Positions 1 to 10,639 of a stretch of 64,000 nt of DNA are shown piece after piece. The translations under genes and the position numbers were made by a program. The stretch's first letter is position 1, and every line of letters starts with the position of its first letter. Origin of the DNA: Fallopia convolvulus. Its lineage: Eukaryota; Streptophyta; Magnoliopsida; Caryophyllales; Polygonaceae. The stretch covers positions 49,836,825 through 49,900,824 of the forward strand of contig OZ024726.1 of assembly GCA_964016875.1 (NCBI GenBank), written 5' to 3'. The notes beneath the pieces were generated by a model. The model was not told the DNA's origin. It did no database searches and was given only the letters and a program-made list of their open reading frames with translations.

Positions 1-359
1 AGCGCATTCTCTTTGTTGTTGGAAATTATATGTCATAAGATCTTTTGATCATATTCTGAATTCATCAAGTTAAAATCCTTTGTTGATGTGAGCTCAGACT
101 GCATATAATTTAGTGAAGCAATATTTACAGAAGTCAGTTAGATGGGAGGAACAAATTGGGTCAACAATGGTCAACTATGGTCCAGGAATTAACTTGGATT
201 AATATGGTTCAGTTTAAACTTAAAATTCTTGGATAAAGTGAATTTTGATTTTGAGTTCATGGTTAACTTAAAATCTTTTCAACAATTGTATACTTCCGTG
301 TATTACAATCTGAAAAATGGGTTTGAGAATTTGATGAACGAGAAGAATGAGAGGAAGGG

Positions 360-383
<24 letters not shown>
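360..383. repeat. (GA)n microsatellite
   Basis: An uninterrupted GA dinucleotide run of about 24 bases in AT-rich intergenic DNA. The 359 bases before it show no gene that I can support; a short open frame across the GA run encodes only alternating Arg/Glu and is a by-product of the repeat. Confidence 0.95.
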
Positions 384-390
<7 letters not shown>

Positions 391-564
391 GAATTGTCGC
401 GCAAGAAAGGAGCAATTTCATTCAGCTTGTTAGAGTCCGTTACAAGAGCAAGGCTTTATATGTGAGCCATACAAAAGCCAATACATAAAACGATGCGGTT
501 CCATTCAGCTGTAATAAAAGGAATAAGAGTAAAAACAATACAGACTCTGACTTTCAAATGTAAA

Positions 565-1370
565 CTAGCATAAGTACCCGTACCATGTACGGGGTTGATT
601 ATTTATAAATAATATATTAATATATTTTAAAAATAAATTAATTTTTAAAATAGTTTGTTTTGTTATTATATTTATGTAAATATGAAAAAAAATAAATTAC
701 TTTTATTTGTTTTTTCTAAAGTTAATAAATTGAGAAGGGTAGTATTAAAATGTACGTAAAATATCAACTTGAAAAGCGAGAAAATTAAATAACTTCTTTC
801 TAAATTTATCTAAAAGTATGATTAATATTAAATATTTTTGATTAAATTAGTATCAATATATAATTATGGAAGAAAATATGTAGTGTATAAAGGAGAAATA
901 AAAAATTTGCATAAATATATATTAAATCTAGGTATTATTTTTAACTGATTTAGATAAGAATGAATATATCTCGTTAAAAAATCAATGTGTTAGATTAGGT
1001 TAGAGTATTAAAAGATAAAATTACTTTAAAATCAATATGTTAGTCACGTTAATTTGTAGGTTAGTTTTAGAATCTTAAAATCAATATGTTAGTTGCAAAT
1101 CTTTTTAATTTAATATTAATTAATTTAGGTTAAAAGATAAAGTGCAAATCTTTTTAATTTACGTAGGTTAATTATTTAGAAGAGGTGAAAGGATAAGTAT
1201 AAATTAATTAAGATAAAAAACATGTCTAATTAATTAATTAAGATTAACGGATAAGTACAAAATATATTAGGTGGCGCCACATATTATGCAGAGTTAACCA
1301 CGGCTTGACACATAGGCAAAATAAATGAGGGAATGACATGTGTCATGAGACTCCTTCTTTAGTATGTAGA
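565..1370 (-). mobile_element. Non-autonomous Helitron, complete ends
   Basis: Read on the minus strand, the 3' end is CTAG (bases 565-568) followed by T, as Helitrons require. About 8 bases inside it lies a hairpin with a perfect 7-bp stem, CCCGTAC (577-583) and GTACGGG (587-593), with loop CAT. The minus-strand 5' end begins TC (bases 1369-1370) after an A, and reads TCTACATACTAAAGAAGG, the usual style of a plant Helitron start. No RepHel protein is encoded, so the 806-bp element would need a helper. The interior is very AT-rich. A diverged copy of the 5' end lies at 24640-24775. Confidence 0.7.
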
Positions 1371-2050
1371 TTGATGATTGATTGATTGATTGATGAGAAA
1401 CGGTATATCAACACCGTGCACATGTAGCTAATTGACCTTCACAGTTTTCTAATTAATTAAATACCCTAACATAGTGAATTTTTTTTAAAGAGCTACAAAT
1501 AATCTTAAAGCATGGAACCTTTAGAATATCATTTCCATCCTCCATCGTGTTAATGGCAAAAACATATATTATGACAAGTCAAAAGCCTACGAGTTGTTAA
1601 TGGCAACTTCAACTTGAAAATGTAGGATCCCGTCGATGTAATCACTAATCACCAAGGTTTTTTGTGAAGATTAACAGGTCCAACTCCTTGTCACAACTTA
1701 AAAGTATAGTTTTTAATCTTGTACTTGGTTTCAAGTAAGCTTCCAAGCTGACGGAGTAGGACTGTAGGAGTCAACAATGGCTTTACGTGCGAATGCCATT
1801 AATCTCTGGGGAGGTTGGAGCAGTTGGCAAGCTTCCGGGCGAAACCCTAGGGTAACCAACGTCCTGGAGAGGCATTTTAATGTAACGCTTATTCTTCAAA
1901 AGTGGTTATTACAATTGTATTGAAAATAGAATATATCAATAAGAAATCACTATCTTTTAATCAATCAAGAGTTGCAATTTGACCATAGACATTGCAAGCA
2001 TCATTCTTGACACATAACTATCATGGTCTTAATTAGACACAATTGCACAT
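1371..2050. other. AT-rich intergenic DNA
   Basis: Starts with a short GATT microsatellite (about 1371-1394). A mixed-composition patch at about 1740-1875 stands out from the AT-rich surroundings, but I recognise no gene, RNA or transposon in it. Confidence 0.6.
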
Positions 2051-2136
2051 CACAGATCAACAAATTATGCAGATGGTTAAAAAAAATACCCTAAATGGCT
2101 CCGAAGACCCGGATCTGCATAATTTGTTGATCTGTG
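2051..2136. repeat. 24-bp perfect inverted repeat (hairpin)
   Basis: Bases 2051-2074 are the exact reverse complement of 2113-2136, separated by 38 bases, so a transcript would fold into a 24-bp perfect stem. Beside this, the phrase AAATACCCTAAATGG (starting near 2084) recurs in direct orientation as AAATACCCTAGATGG just after the second arm. This suggests an inverted-duplication event (small foldback or template switch) rather than a gene. Confidence 0.85.
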
Positions 2137-3565
2137 AAAATACCCTAGATGGTTCAGGTCTTTTTGTGAAAATAATTTATTATTTAGAAAAATATCGACA
2201 TATAGATAAAAATATTATAAACTTAGAGTGCAAGATTTGTTAAAAGTTAAAAAGAAAATTTATTATGTATAAAATTAATATAAAATTTTTTAGCATATAG
2301 CTCAAGTTTTGTTCAAATATATGTATAAAATTAATATAGAAAGTATCAACATATAGATAGAAAATTATATAGGTAGAAAATTATATAAATATGTTATCAA
2401 TTAGATTTTTCCAAATCTTGTTAAAATATTTATAAAAAAATATGCATAACAAATGATATAAAAAATCAATATATAGATTAAGTTATTATAATATAAAAAT
2501 TAGATGTATAGAAATAATAATACAAATTATTATTAAAAAATTTAATATTATTTTATTCAAATAATGTCACTTAGCACAATTTTCTCAATAGACATGGTTT
2601 CTGCTTTATAATGTATTAGGTAGATTCCTTCAATTTATTTTCCCTTATAATTCGCTCTCATATATGTCCTTTTTGTCCTTGTGTACTTTGTGTGTATGTA
2701 CTAAGATTTTGTCCCTAAATAAATTGGAGCCATGACTGCATGTTGTCCTTGTGTAATATGTGTATGTACGAAGATTAATTATATTTTGTGTAAGTTGTGT
2801 ATGCACAGACATATTGCCCGTTAGAGCTTTTTAGTTGTCTCTGTGTGATCCATACAAAATTACAAAGTTCTCAAAAGCCATTACAAAATGGAAATGGGTT
2901 GGTAATGGACATAGAAGATTTTATACTTATCTAAGTCGAGATCTATACATATATGGTGAAACTTCGAATTTTTTCCAGCTTAGGCTCGGAAAAAGTTTTA
3001 ATTCTCAGTTTGGGTTCGGATAAAAATCTTTTACGTATATAAGCTGGCTATATGGTTCGGAAAGATTTTTAATAAAAAAAAAGCAGGTAAGTCGCTATTC
3101 GACCCATCGACTTACCTTTTTAATTTTTTCAATTTCTTATTGGATAGGGATTAATCATTCTACTAAAACAATTGTAGACATATATAAATTAGAACGCTCA
3201 ATGCATAAATAAGATAAGGCTTTAGAGTATCTTAAATAAAAAAATATATTATCCTTTAAAAAAAGTATATTATAATTATTTATATGCTAATTAATTACTA
3301 TTAGATCTATTATTAGATCCTTAAGAAAATATAATTTTTTTTTTTGTTTCTGGTTCCATTAATCAAGTTACCGGTCAAATCAGATCGAGTTATGATAGAT
3401 TATTATACATGTTTGGGTTCATCAACGGATCAATATCGTTATTTTTTAAATATTATTTTTACTATTAAATTATTATATAAATAATATAAATACATAAAAA
3501 TAATTAAATATTTTTTCAAATTAAATTATATTAATATTTTAATAAAAATTTTACATTTACAAGCT
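2137..3565. other. AT-rich intergenic DNA
   Basis: No supportable gene. Around 2640-2790 a phrase of the type CCTTGTGTA-TTTGTGTATGTAC is repeated with changes, so part of this is internally duplicated. At 2975-3060 there are scattered TCGG/GGTTCGG motifs that lead into the degenerate minisatellite further on. Confidence 0.6.
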
Positions 3566-4470
3566 AATCAAATCAGGTCCCGGGTCGGTCGGGTTCGAGC
3601 CATATATTCTCGGGTCACAATTTGGTTCGGGTCAAAATTGGTTTTCGAATTGATTGGGTCGGGTTTAAAATAGGGTCGGTTACTCGGTTGGGTCGATTTT
3701 TCGAGTTCGGTCAATTTTTAATGGTTCTAATTACTAAATAAAATTACTGAAAAATATTATGCTTACGATTTTTGTTGTTTCAAGTATTATTGCATTGCAA
3801 AAATATGGAGTGTGATGTATCATTTGTCATGCTACATACTTTAGCGTCAATAATCAAAGATTTTTCTATTAATCCATTTCAAGAAAAAAAAAACTTCAAA
3901 ACTATCTTTAAACTATATATCTTGTCATGTCCAAACTAACTAGCTACACCTGTTAATTGGGTCGGGTCGAGCGAGTTCGGTCATTTTGGGTTCGGTTTAA
4001 AGTAGGTTCGACTTCATTATGGGTCACGGGTCAATTAGGTTGGGTTGTTGCGGGTTTTCGGTCCGATCGAGTTGACCAACGAGTCCAAAATATCATTTTA
4101 TTATAATTATTAAAATCAATATTTAATTATAAGATATTATTTTTATATATTTTAATAACAAAATATATTATATGTTTCAAAATAAATTAAATAAATTTTA
4201 TACATATACTAAATCGTTCAATCCAACGGATTTCGGGTTCAAATTTTCAGATCTTAACCATAAAATTATCGGGCAGTTCGAATCAAATTTGCGAGTTAAG
4301 TCAACCGCTCTAAAACTAACCGATCGAATTTGACCATAACTCAACCTTACTCGATGAAATGAACATCCAATACAATCCAACCCGAATCAATCTGATCCAT
4401 TATGACAACCCGATCTTATATAATTTAAAACCAAAATATCCGAATTTGATACTGACTCGATCCACCCAAT
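3566..4470. repeat. Degenerate GGGTCGGGT tracts, both orientations
   Basis: Loose iterations of GGGTCGG/TTCGGGT run on the plus strand at about 3575-3715 and 3958-4085. At about 4200-4470 the same motif family appears on the minus strand (CAACCCGAATC, CGAATTTGAC). The tracts are separated by AT-rich DNA. The same motif family forms a denser array in intron 2 of the MSL gene (24886-25540). The spurious open frames here come from the repeat. Confidence 0.7.
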
Positions 4471-4481
4471 ATATATATATA

Positions 4482-5910
4482 TATATAGGGTTGAGATCAA
4501 GTGAGGAGGACTCTTACCGTAGATAATTAGGAGGATCCTTAACCATTAGATCTGACTTTTTAAAGAATAAGATTAAGAAAGAAGTTGTTCATTGGAATAT
4601 AATAAAAGTCTAAAAATTAATTAATTTTGATAACAACGTAAATTACGGGATTTGCTTTTCATTATCTTTACCAGATATTCTAATAACTCTAATGTTCATT
4701 CCAATCATCGGTCTAAACCATCGTCTCTCCCGATTTGAGAGAACTCGCCTTGTCTGTATCGTCCTCCTCAAATCAACTACAAACATATTGTTGTTCAAAT
4801 TGACTTGTTCACTAAATAATAATTTGTTGTTCATAAGCCAACACAAAATTGTTCAAGTATTATGCCATAGTAAAAAAAATATTTTCGTTGTTCATATACT
4901 GTTGTTCAAAATGATAAGGTTCATTGAATAATGAATTGTTGTTCATATCAATCAGCTTACTTGTTCATTGAATTACATACTATTATTCATATGCTAGCAC
5001 ATTATTTTGTTGTTCAAACTTACTTGTTCACTGAATAATAAATTGTTGTTCATATGCCATCACAATATTGTTCAAGTATTAGGTCGTAGTAAAAAAAAAA
5101 TTTACTTACGTTGTTCATATACTGTTGTTCAAAATTATAAGGTTTATTGAATGATGAATAAGTATCTAATTTCGATTGAGTAAATGCAATGAACAAGTAT
5201 TACGCATAAATGAACATCTATTTAACAAATCATGAACAAATAAAATTGGATATTATGGAATTGTTCAAATGAATAATTATATGATACCAAATGAACAAAT
5301 ATATAACTTACAATGAACAATACTATGAACTGACATTGCAAGCACATACGCCGCAAAAAACTAACGGCGCAGAAGAGCCCTAACCTAGTTAGTAAATGAC
5401 CAGTATAACATTTAGAAAAAACCCTACACTAGATAGTAAAGAACTAATAAAATACTAAGAACACAAAATCGGCATAATTGTTAAGCGTAAAAAATAAAGA
5501 AAAAAAATAACACTGCACAATTCGATACGTTGTTGAAGAAATTAGCCAAAAACCCTAATCTTCTTCATCAACTAAGCAATCCAGATCTGTAGAATTTGAT
5601 ACAACCAACTCGGTCATTGCTCCTTCAATCGCCAAATACTCGTTTGTTTTTGTAAGATATGGAGAAATAGAAAGATATCATATTATCAGTAGTTATCAAG
5701 AGATTCACAAAGAATGAACAAGTTGATCTCACGTTTATTTTTTCCATAAATAAAACAGTCAGATCCTAGAATTACGTAACTTGATTTCTCTAATTTTTTA
5801 AATCATAATTAGCAATTAATCTTATCCCTTTAAAAATCCAGATCTAATGGTTGAGGCTCCTCCTAATTATGTACGGTAAGAGACCTCCTCACCTGATCTT
5901 AATCCTATAT
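4482..5910. mobile_element. Non-autonomous DNA transposon with ~84-bp TIRs
   Basis: Bases 4482-4565 and 5828-5910 are inverted repeats with around 85% identity over about 84 bp; the outer ends read TATATAGG(G/A)TT. Both sides sit in TA dinucleotide runs (4470-4487 and 5907-5925), so the target duplication cannot be read, but insertion into (TA)n is likely. The interior encodes no transposase. It is built from TGTTCA-type motifs: a ~219-bp unit beginning near 4792 is repeated near 5011, and the right half carries the complement (ATGAACA) repeatedly. Long TIRs and TA-rich target suggest a Mutator-like or other TA-targeting family; I cannot decide which. Confidence 0.7.
4792..5170. repeat. Tandem ~219-bp repeat rich in TTGTTCAT motifs
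   Basis: Two imperfect copies start at about 4792 and 5011. Each contains, in order, TGTTCAAA, CTTGTTCACT, AATTGTTGTTCAT, ATTGTTCAAGTATTA, a poly-A patch and TTGTTCATATACTGTTGTTC. The array lies entirely inside the TIR element and is its sub-terminal or internal filler. Confidence 0.75.
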
Positions 5911-6114
5911 ATATATATATATATAGTTTAACCATATGCTTTAAAATTATGTTTTTCCCTGAAATAGTTTAATAAAAAAAATCATTTATTTATGGATGCT
6001 ATAATCAGTATAAAATATTAAAATGTACTTGTAATAAATAGTGATACAAATCTCTCCACGATTTTACAGAATATTCGAAAAATATAAATTGCTAAGTAAC
6101 ATCTATTTTGGAAG

Positions 6115-6305
6115 AATAATTATCCCTTAACCAATACTAATTTATAAAAAAATCTTGTGCATCATTCTAGGACCAGACATATCGATATAAGACATTATTT
6201 TCTACGAGATAATGTTGAAAAGGGTTCAATTAAGATGGATCATTGTACGACCAAAGACCAAATGACTAGTATTTTCACCAAGACATTAGACAAAAAGCGT
6301 TAAAA
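6115..6305 (+). pseudogene. Remnant of copia RNase H C-terminus (copia #1)
   Basis: The DNA can be aligned by eye to 57930-58157 of the younger copia element. Shared landmarks are the CATCATTCTAGGAC, GACATTATTTTCTACG and TCACCAAGACATTAGACA-like phrases, which code for the RNase H end containing the HIDIRHHFLRD-type motif. Several indels and stops break the frame. The 5' border near 6115 is where I lose similarity; nothing in 5911-6114 looks like more pol. Confidence 0.7.
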
Positions 6306-7067
6306 CAACTTGATACTACTAGGCATGATTTCCTTGGAGTAAACATGTCCCGATCCTTTTTTCCCTCAGTGCTTGGCTAAAGATGTACCATCACTCATGG
6401 AACTACACATCAATTACCTTCTTTATAATGGCTATTACTTATTCCTATATGCGTTAGTCTTTTATCTACATTGGAAATTGTGAAAAGTTGCATGCCCAAA
6501 AGAATTAAACTAGAATGATCCTATCCCAAAGTTTCTTTTTGGCCCAAAATAACCAGTTTTATCTCTCTTAACCCTTGTTAATTACAAGCCGAAATGATAG
6601 TTGGTTATAACATCATCCTAAGTCTTGGATAAACGTTCCCTATGAACTCTTTTATTTGTAACCTTTTGAATTGTGACTAATTATTTGGATGTCAAATTGT
6701 GCCAAAGCCCTCGCAAAATGTTTGGATATGCTCATTCTTTGTCTTACCCATACGCTATCCAAATGAGCCTTTTATTCCACTCGTGATTACGAGGAGAGGG
6801 AACGTTTTCTCAGTGGGAACAAAGTTCTTGGTTGAAAAAAAAAGTCTTTTCAGATCTTGGGAAAATCATCTTTGTTACCTCGCAAAACAACACATCAGAT
6901 TAGAGAATGCCTTAGTGGTCTATCCATTGTCTTAGAGAATTTTTTTTTTAAACAAACGGTTGAACGTTAATGTTGCATGCAATGATGTGATTCACGACTA
7001 TAGAGATCTCTTAATGACGGTCAGATCTTTCAATTTTTGGATAAAATTTTCAACCGATTGGCTTATG

Positions 7068-7069
<2 letters not shown>
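6306..7069 (+). other. Post-pol spacer of copia #1
   Basis: Begins with a phrase like CCCTCAGTGCTTGGCTAA that also follows pol in the younger copia (near 58170, CCCTCAATGCTTGAC). The rest is too diverged to align by eye. A 78-codon open frame at 6699-6935 has no recognisable features and I do not call it. Confidence 0.5.

Positions 7070-7113
<44 letters not shown>
7070..7113. repeat. (GA)n microsatellite
   Basis: About 44 bases of uninterrupted GA, the longest simple repeat in the window, lying between the post-pol spacer and ORF3 of copia #1. Confidence 0.95.
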
Positions 7114-7117
<4 letters not shown>

Positions 7118-7440
7118 GATTTTGTTTAATGGTTAAGGAAAGAAGGGACTTATGTAGCCGTTGGCCTTTGGTAATTTTTTTTCTTTTCACCGTCTCTTGC
7201 CATCATCTTTCCCCTCTTCCAAAACCCTAACTTTTCAAAAATCTTTATCTTGCTCCAATCTCTTCATCCTCATCCAACCAAACCCTCGCTGAGAAAAGGG
7301 TACCCCATCCTTCATAGATCTTACACATCTCTGATTTTCAAAGGACACCCAATCCCAAGAAATAGAAAACAAAAGGGAAATCTCAGAAAAAGAAATACCT
7401 TATTCGTTCCTTTGTCCCAGCCTTCAAGAAACAACTCGAT

Positions 7441-8180
7441 GAAGAAGAAGAAGGAACAAAGGAGGAAGAAGAAAAAGAAGAAGAACAGATCGAAAATGGA
7501 GATAGAAGACGAGGAGGAGACCAAAGAGGATGATGTAAGGAAGAACAAGAGATGGAAGAGGAAGTTGTTAAGGAGTCTGAGGTTCCCACCACAAAGGGAT
7601 CCAAGAGAGTAGTGACCTCCATTGTCATCGAAGAGAAATTGTGTGACAATGATCTGTCTAAGTTTTGGGAACTGCAGAAGTTCCAAGGTTGGGAACATCT
7701 ATGCTCCAGCAAGGTCAAGATCGATGTTAACCTCATGACGGAGTTCTACCAGAATTATCAACTAGCAGATCTACCTTCTGGTCCCATGGGTTTCACTATT
7801 ATGGCCGACATCGATATCTCTGTCTCTATTAATAAGGTTGGAAAGCTTCTAGAGGTTCCTTGTGGTGGCTTTGGTACACTACACACATCTTGCCACTTGC
7901 CAAAGAACAAGGACAAGATTGTTAAGAGGGTGCTAGGACAGGTCTTTATTGGTCCCTACTCCACGAATGAGTTAGACTATATTGGAAGGATTACCCATTA
8001 GTTTCTAATCAAGGTGGTGATTCCCAAACTAGAGAAAAGGACCACTATTACCATCAATGACATGTTGTTGTTGGATAAGTTCCTTAATAGAGAAAAGATC
8101 AATCTCCTAGAGATCATGATGAGGCACATGGATAATAGTGCAGGGAAGAACTGTGGACTTCCATACCCCAAGTTGTAAAG
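7441..8180 (+). pseudogene. Copia #1 ORF3 (post-pol ORF of SIRE-type element), decayed
   Basis: A Lys/Glu-rich, low-complexity start (7441-7600) is followed by an open stretch at 7552-8001. That stretch holds a block LSKFWELQKFQGWEHLC, which aligns with LGQLWDLIKAQG-DHMC of the younger element's ORF3 near 60340-60390. After a stop at 7999-8001 the same frame goes on with FLIKVVIPKLEKRTTITIND, which aligns with FIINMVIPHQEKRLVINITD at about 60690. The protein domain therefore persists although pol is gone. Function is unknown; this position holds the env-like ORF in SIRE elements. The hAT target site lies just downstream of these blocks. Confidence 0.65.
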
Positions 8181-8490
8181 ATGATGTTGCAGTCTAGAAA
8201 GGTCTATGAGCCAACAGAGGAAGAGGCTTTTGGATTCCCCTTGGACATGAGCAATATATTAAGGATGAAGTTTCAAGGCGATCTGAAGGGAACTACGATG
8301 AAGAAGACTGCCTAGAAGGTTTTTGGGAGTTCTTCTACTAAGGGGAGTGTTGGTGCCAAGATGTTATTCGAGCCAGTGAAGAAAAAGGCGTTAGGCGAAC
8401 AAAAGCGATAGGGGTCCTATTGCCTAGGCACTAGGCTTCAGGTGAAAAGCGAGCGTCTTTCGGATCAAGGCGCTCTTTCTTGCAATTCTA

Positions 8491-10296
8491 TGACACCCTT
8501 ATACCCTATGACGTATGCTTAGTAAAACTTATCTCTTATATAAAGAGATAATTCACATATACCAACTATTCACATAAGCACATAGCGGAATTAACAACCA
8601 TAAAAGGTTGCGCACACAGAGTTCTATGCCGTTACTACTCATACTAAAACATCTATTACTCTAGCTTCTATTACAAGCCATATGTCTAAGATGCAAAATG
8701 AGGAGGAGAAGGTTGCATTGAGCTTCAGCCGACCGACCTGTATGAATGTGACCTCTAAACGGACACACGTCAAAAAGTTCTAGCTGAACCTGAAAAATTA
8801 TTTTGCGATTTACGTGAGTCGCATACTCAGTGAATATAAACCATCATCAATTATTTCACATAGAGTCAAACATTTAGTCCATGTACATATACATACACAT
8901 TATACATATGTCATATAGGAATTTACTATGCAAATGCAAATGCCGATGTATCCGATTTATTATTCTGTGAACTGTTCAAGCCTGAATCTGCCCCGGGTTT
9001 ACTATATATGGACTCTTATGGTCCCTTTAGCAAAGAAATCCGAAGATCTCCTGAATATTGACTCTTATGGTCCTGTATGATCCGAAGATCCTGTATGACC
9101 CGTAGGTCGCTTTAACAAAGAAATCCGAAGATTTTCTGAATTACAGTTCAGGGCAAGACAGTCACAAGTCCTTTTAATCTCATTGCAATATGCTATGCAA
9201 TCAAGTGCATCATGTAACCATATATCATATGCCATCTGTTAACATACTTTCTGTGCAAACAGCTCTAGAAATTTCAGAGTTATCACATCTATCCATATAA
9301 ATCATATAGAACATATACCCATATAGCGCATATAGCACATATACCACATATAACACATATATTCATATTTCACATATAGCACATAGGGTTGAATCTCCGG
9401 TCTATACTCACTTGTTTAAGGCAGATACTATATTTCTCCCCCTTGACTCTGACCACGGTCTATTACTTGGGCTCCTATATGTAACCCAATGCAAATTAGG
9501 CTATTAACTCTTACAAACTCTAACCCCAAATGCAATGAAATGCCAGAATGCATTATAACTTCTTATGCATAATTCCAAATCCTTTAAAACTTGACATCGA
9601 TAAACTATGTATATAAAAGAATATTTTTCTAGTTCAAACCTTTCTGTAAAACTTGATCAAGGGTCTCCCTAATATCCTTACAAAACGAAACCCTAAAAAT
9701 ACTCTGAAATCGTTTACCGAATATAAATCTGATATCAAAAACACCCTCGGAAAACTATAGATCAACCGATTTTCAAATCAAAATCAACTGTAGATCTAGA
9801 TCTGGAAAAATCAATAAAATATAGATAAACTATTAACTAATTAAAAACTTATCAAACCACGCTTGTACTTCGAGATTAAAACCCGATAGAAGAGATCTTG
9901 TACCAGATCCAATAAACAAACTACAAAATTTATCAAGTTCTTCTTTTTCCCCTCTCTTTTTCCTCTCTATTTTTCCTTCTCTGTACGTTTTTATGGCAAG
10001 AACAAAGCACTAAGTTGGATATATATCAAATGGCAAAGTCGGCAAAACAGAAAAGAATCGGCAAAACTTTTCAAAAATTGCGATTTTCACCCTCAAATCT
10101 CCTTTACTACAAACTTTACCCTAAATTAATTAATAATTAACTTTTTCTTAAAAACTTTTTAAAATATGATCAACTTAATTAGAAAATAAATATTACTTTT
10201 AAAAACTCACTATATATCATGCCAATATGTTATGCATATGCCATTAATATTATATGAATGCAGAATGACGTATGCACTTTGGTCGGGGATGTTACA
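8491..10296 (-). repeat. Gypsy #1 3' LTR (minus orientation)
   Basis: About 1806 bp, TGACACCC..GATGTTACA on the plus strand (TGTAACATC..GGGTGTCA on the element's strand). It contains a run of CATATAGCACATATA-type short repeats near 9290-9380. It has no protein-coding potential. The adjoining polypurine tract is at about 10297-10315. Confidence 0.85.
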
Positions 10297-10639
10297 TTTC
10301 TCCCCCTCTATAAGAATTTTGTCCTCAAAACTCACTATATCTTCATATGACTTTCTCATCTTGTTCTCAGTTCCACAAGTTGTGTCCTCTATACCATGAT
10401 TCTTCTGAATTAATTTCAGAATCTCTCTTTGTAACTGTCTAATTCTGTAATCTGCTATCTTGATCAATTCCTCTATGTAGCTCTGATTTTCTGCAAGCTG
10501 TACTTCAGAATCCTTTAGCACATGTGACAGGTCAGATCGATACTGTAGCAACACACTGTCATTCTGAATCTGGGCCAAACAACAATGTGTCATCCTGAAT
10601 GTCAAATGGCGTATCTTTACCTTGCTGAACCCATTCAAT
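10297..10639 (-). other. Gypsy #1 3' internal remnant and polypurine tract
   Basis: The minus strand reads GAGGGGGAGAAA directly before the 3' LTR. The open frame at 10210-10638 runs into the LTR; its glutamine-rich piece (residues about 25-90) may be a relic of gag or an extra ORF, but I recognise no motif. Confidence 0.5.

Noticed and set aside
229..465. 78-codon open frame across the GA microsatellite
   Set aside because: Its middle is repeat-derived Arg/Glu and no motif or start context supports it.
7321..7736. Minus-strand Ser/Phe-rich open frames
   Set aside because: Shadow of the GAAGAA-rich part of the copia #1 ORF3; pure low complexity.
9290..9380. CRISPR-like or satellite array in the gypsy #1 LTR (CATATAGCACATATA repeats)
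   Set aside because: Irregular short AT-rich repeats without spacers, present in both LTRs.
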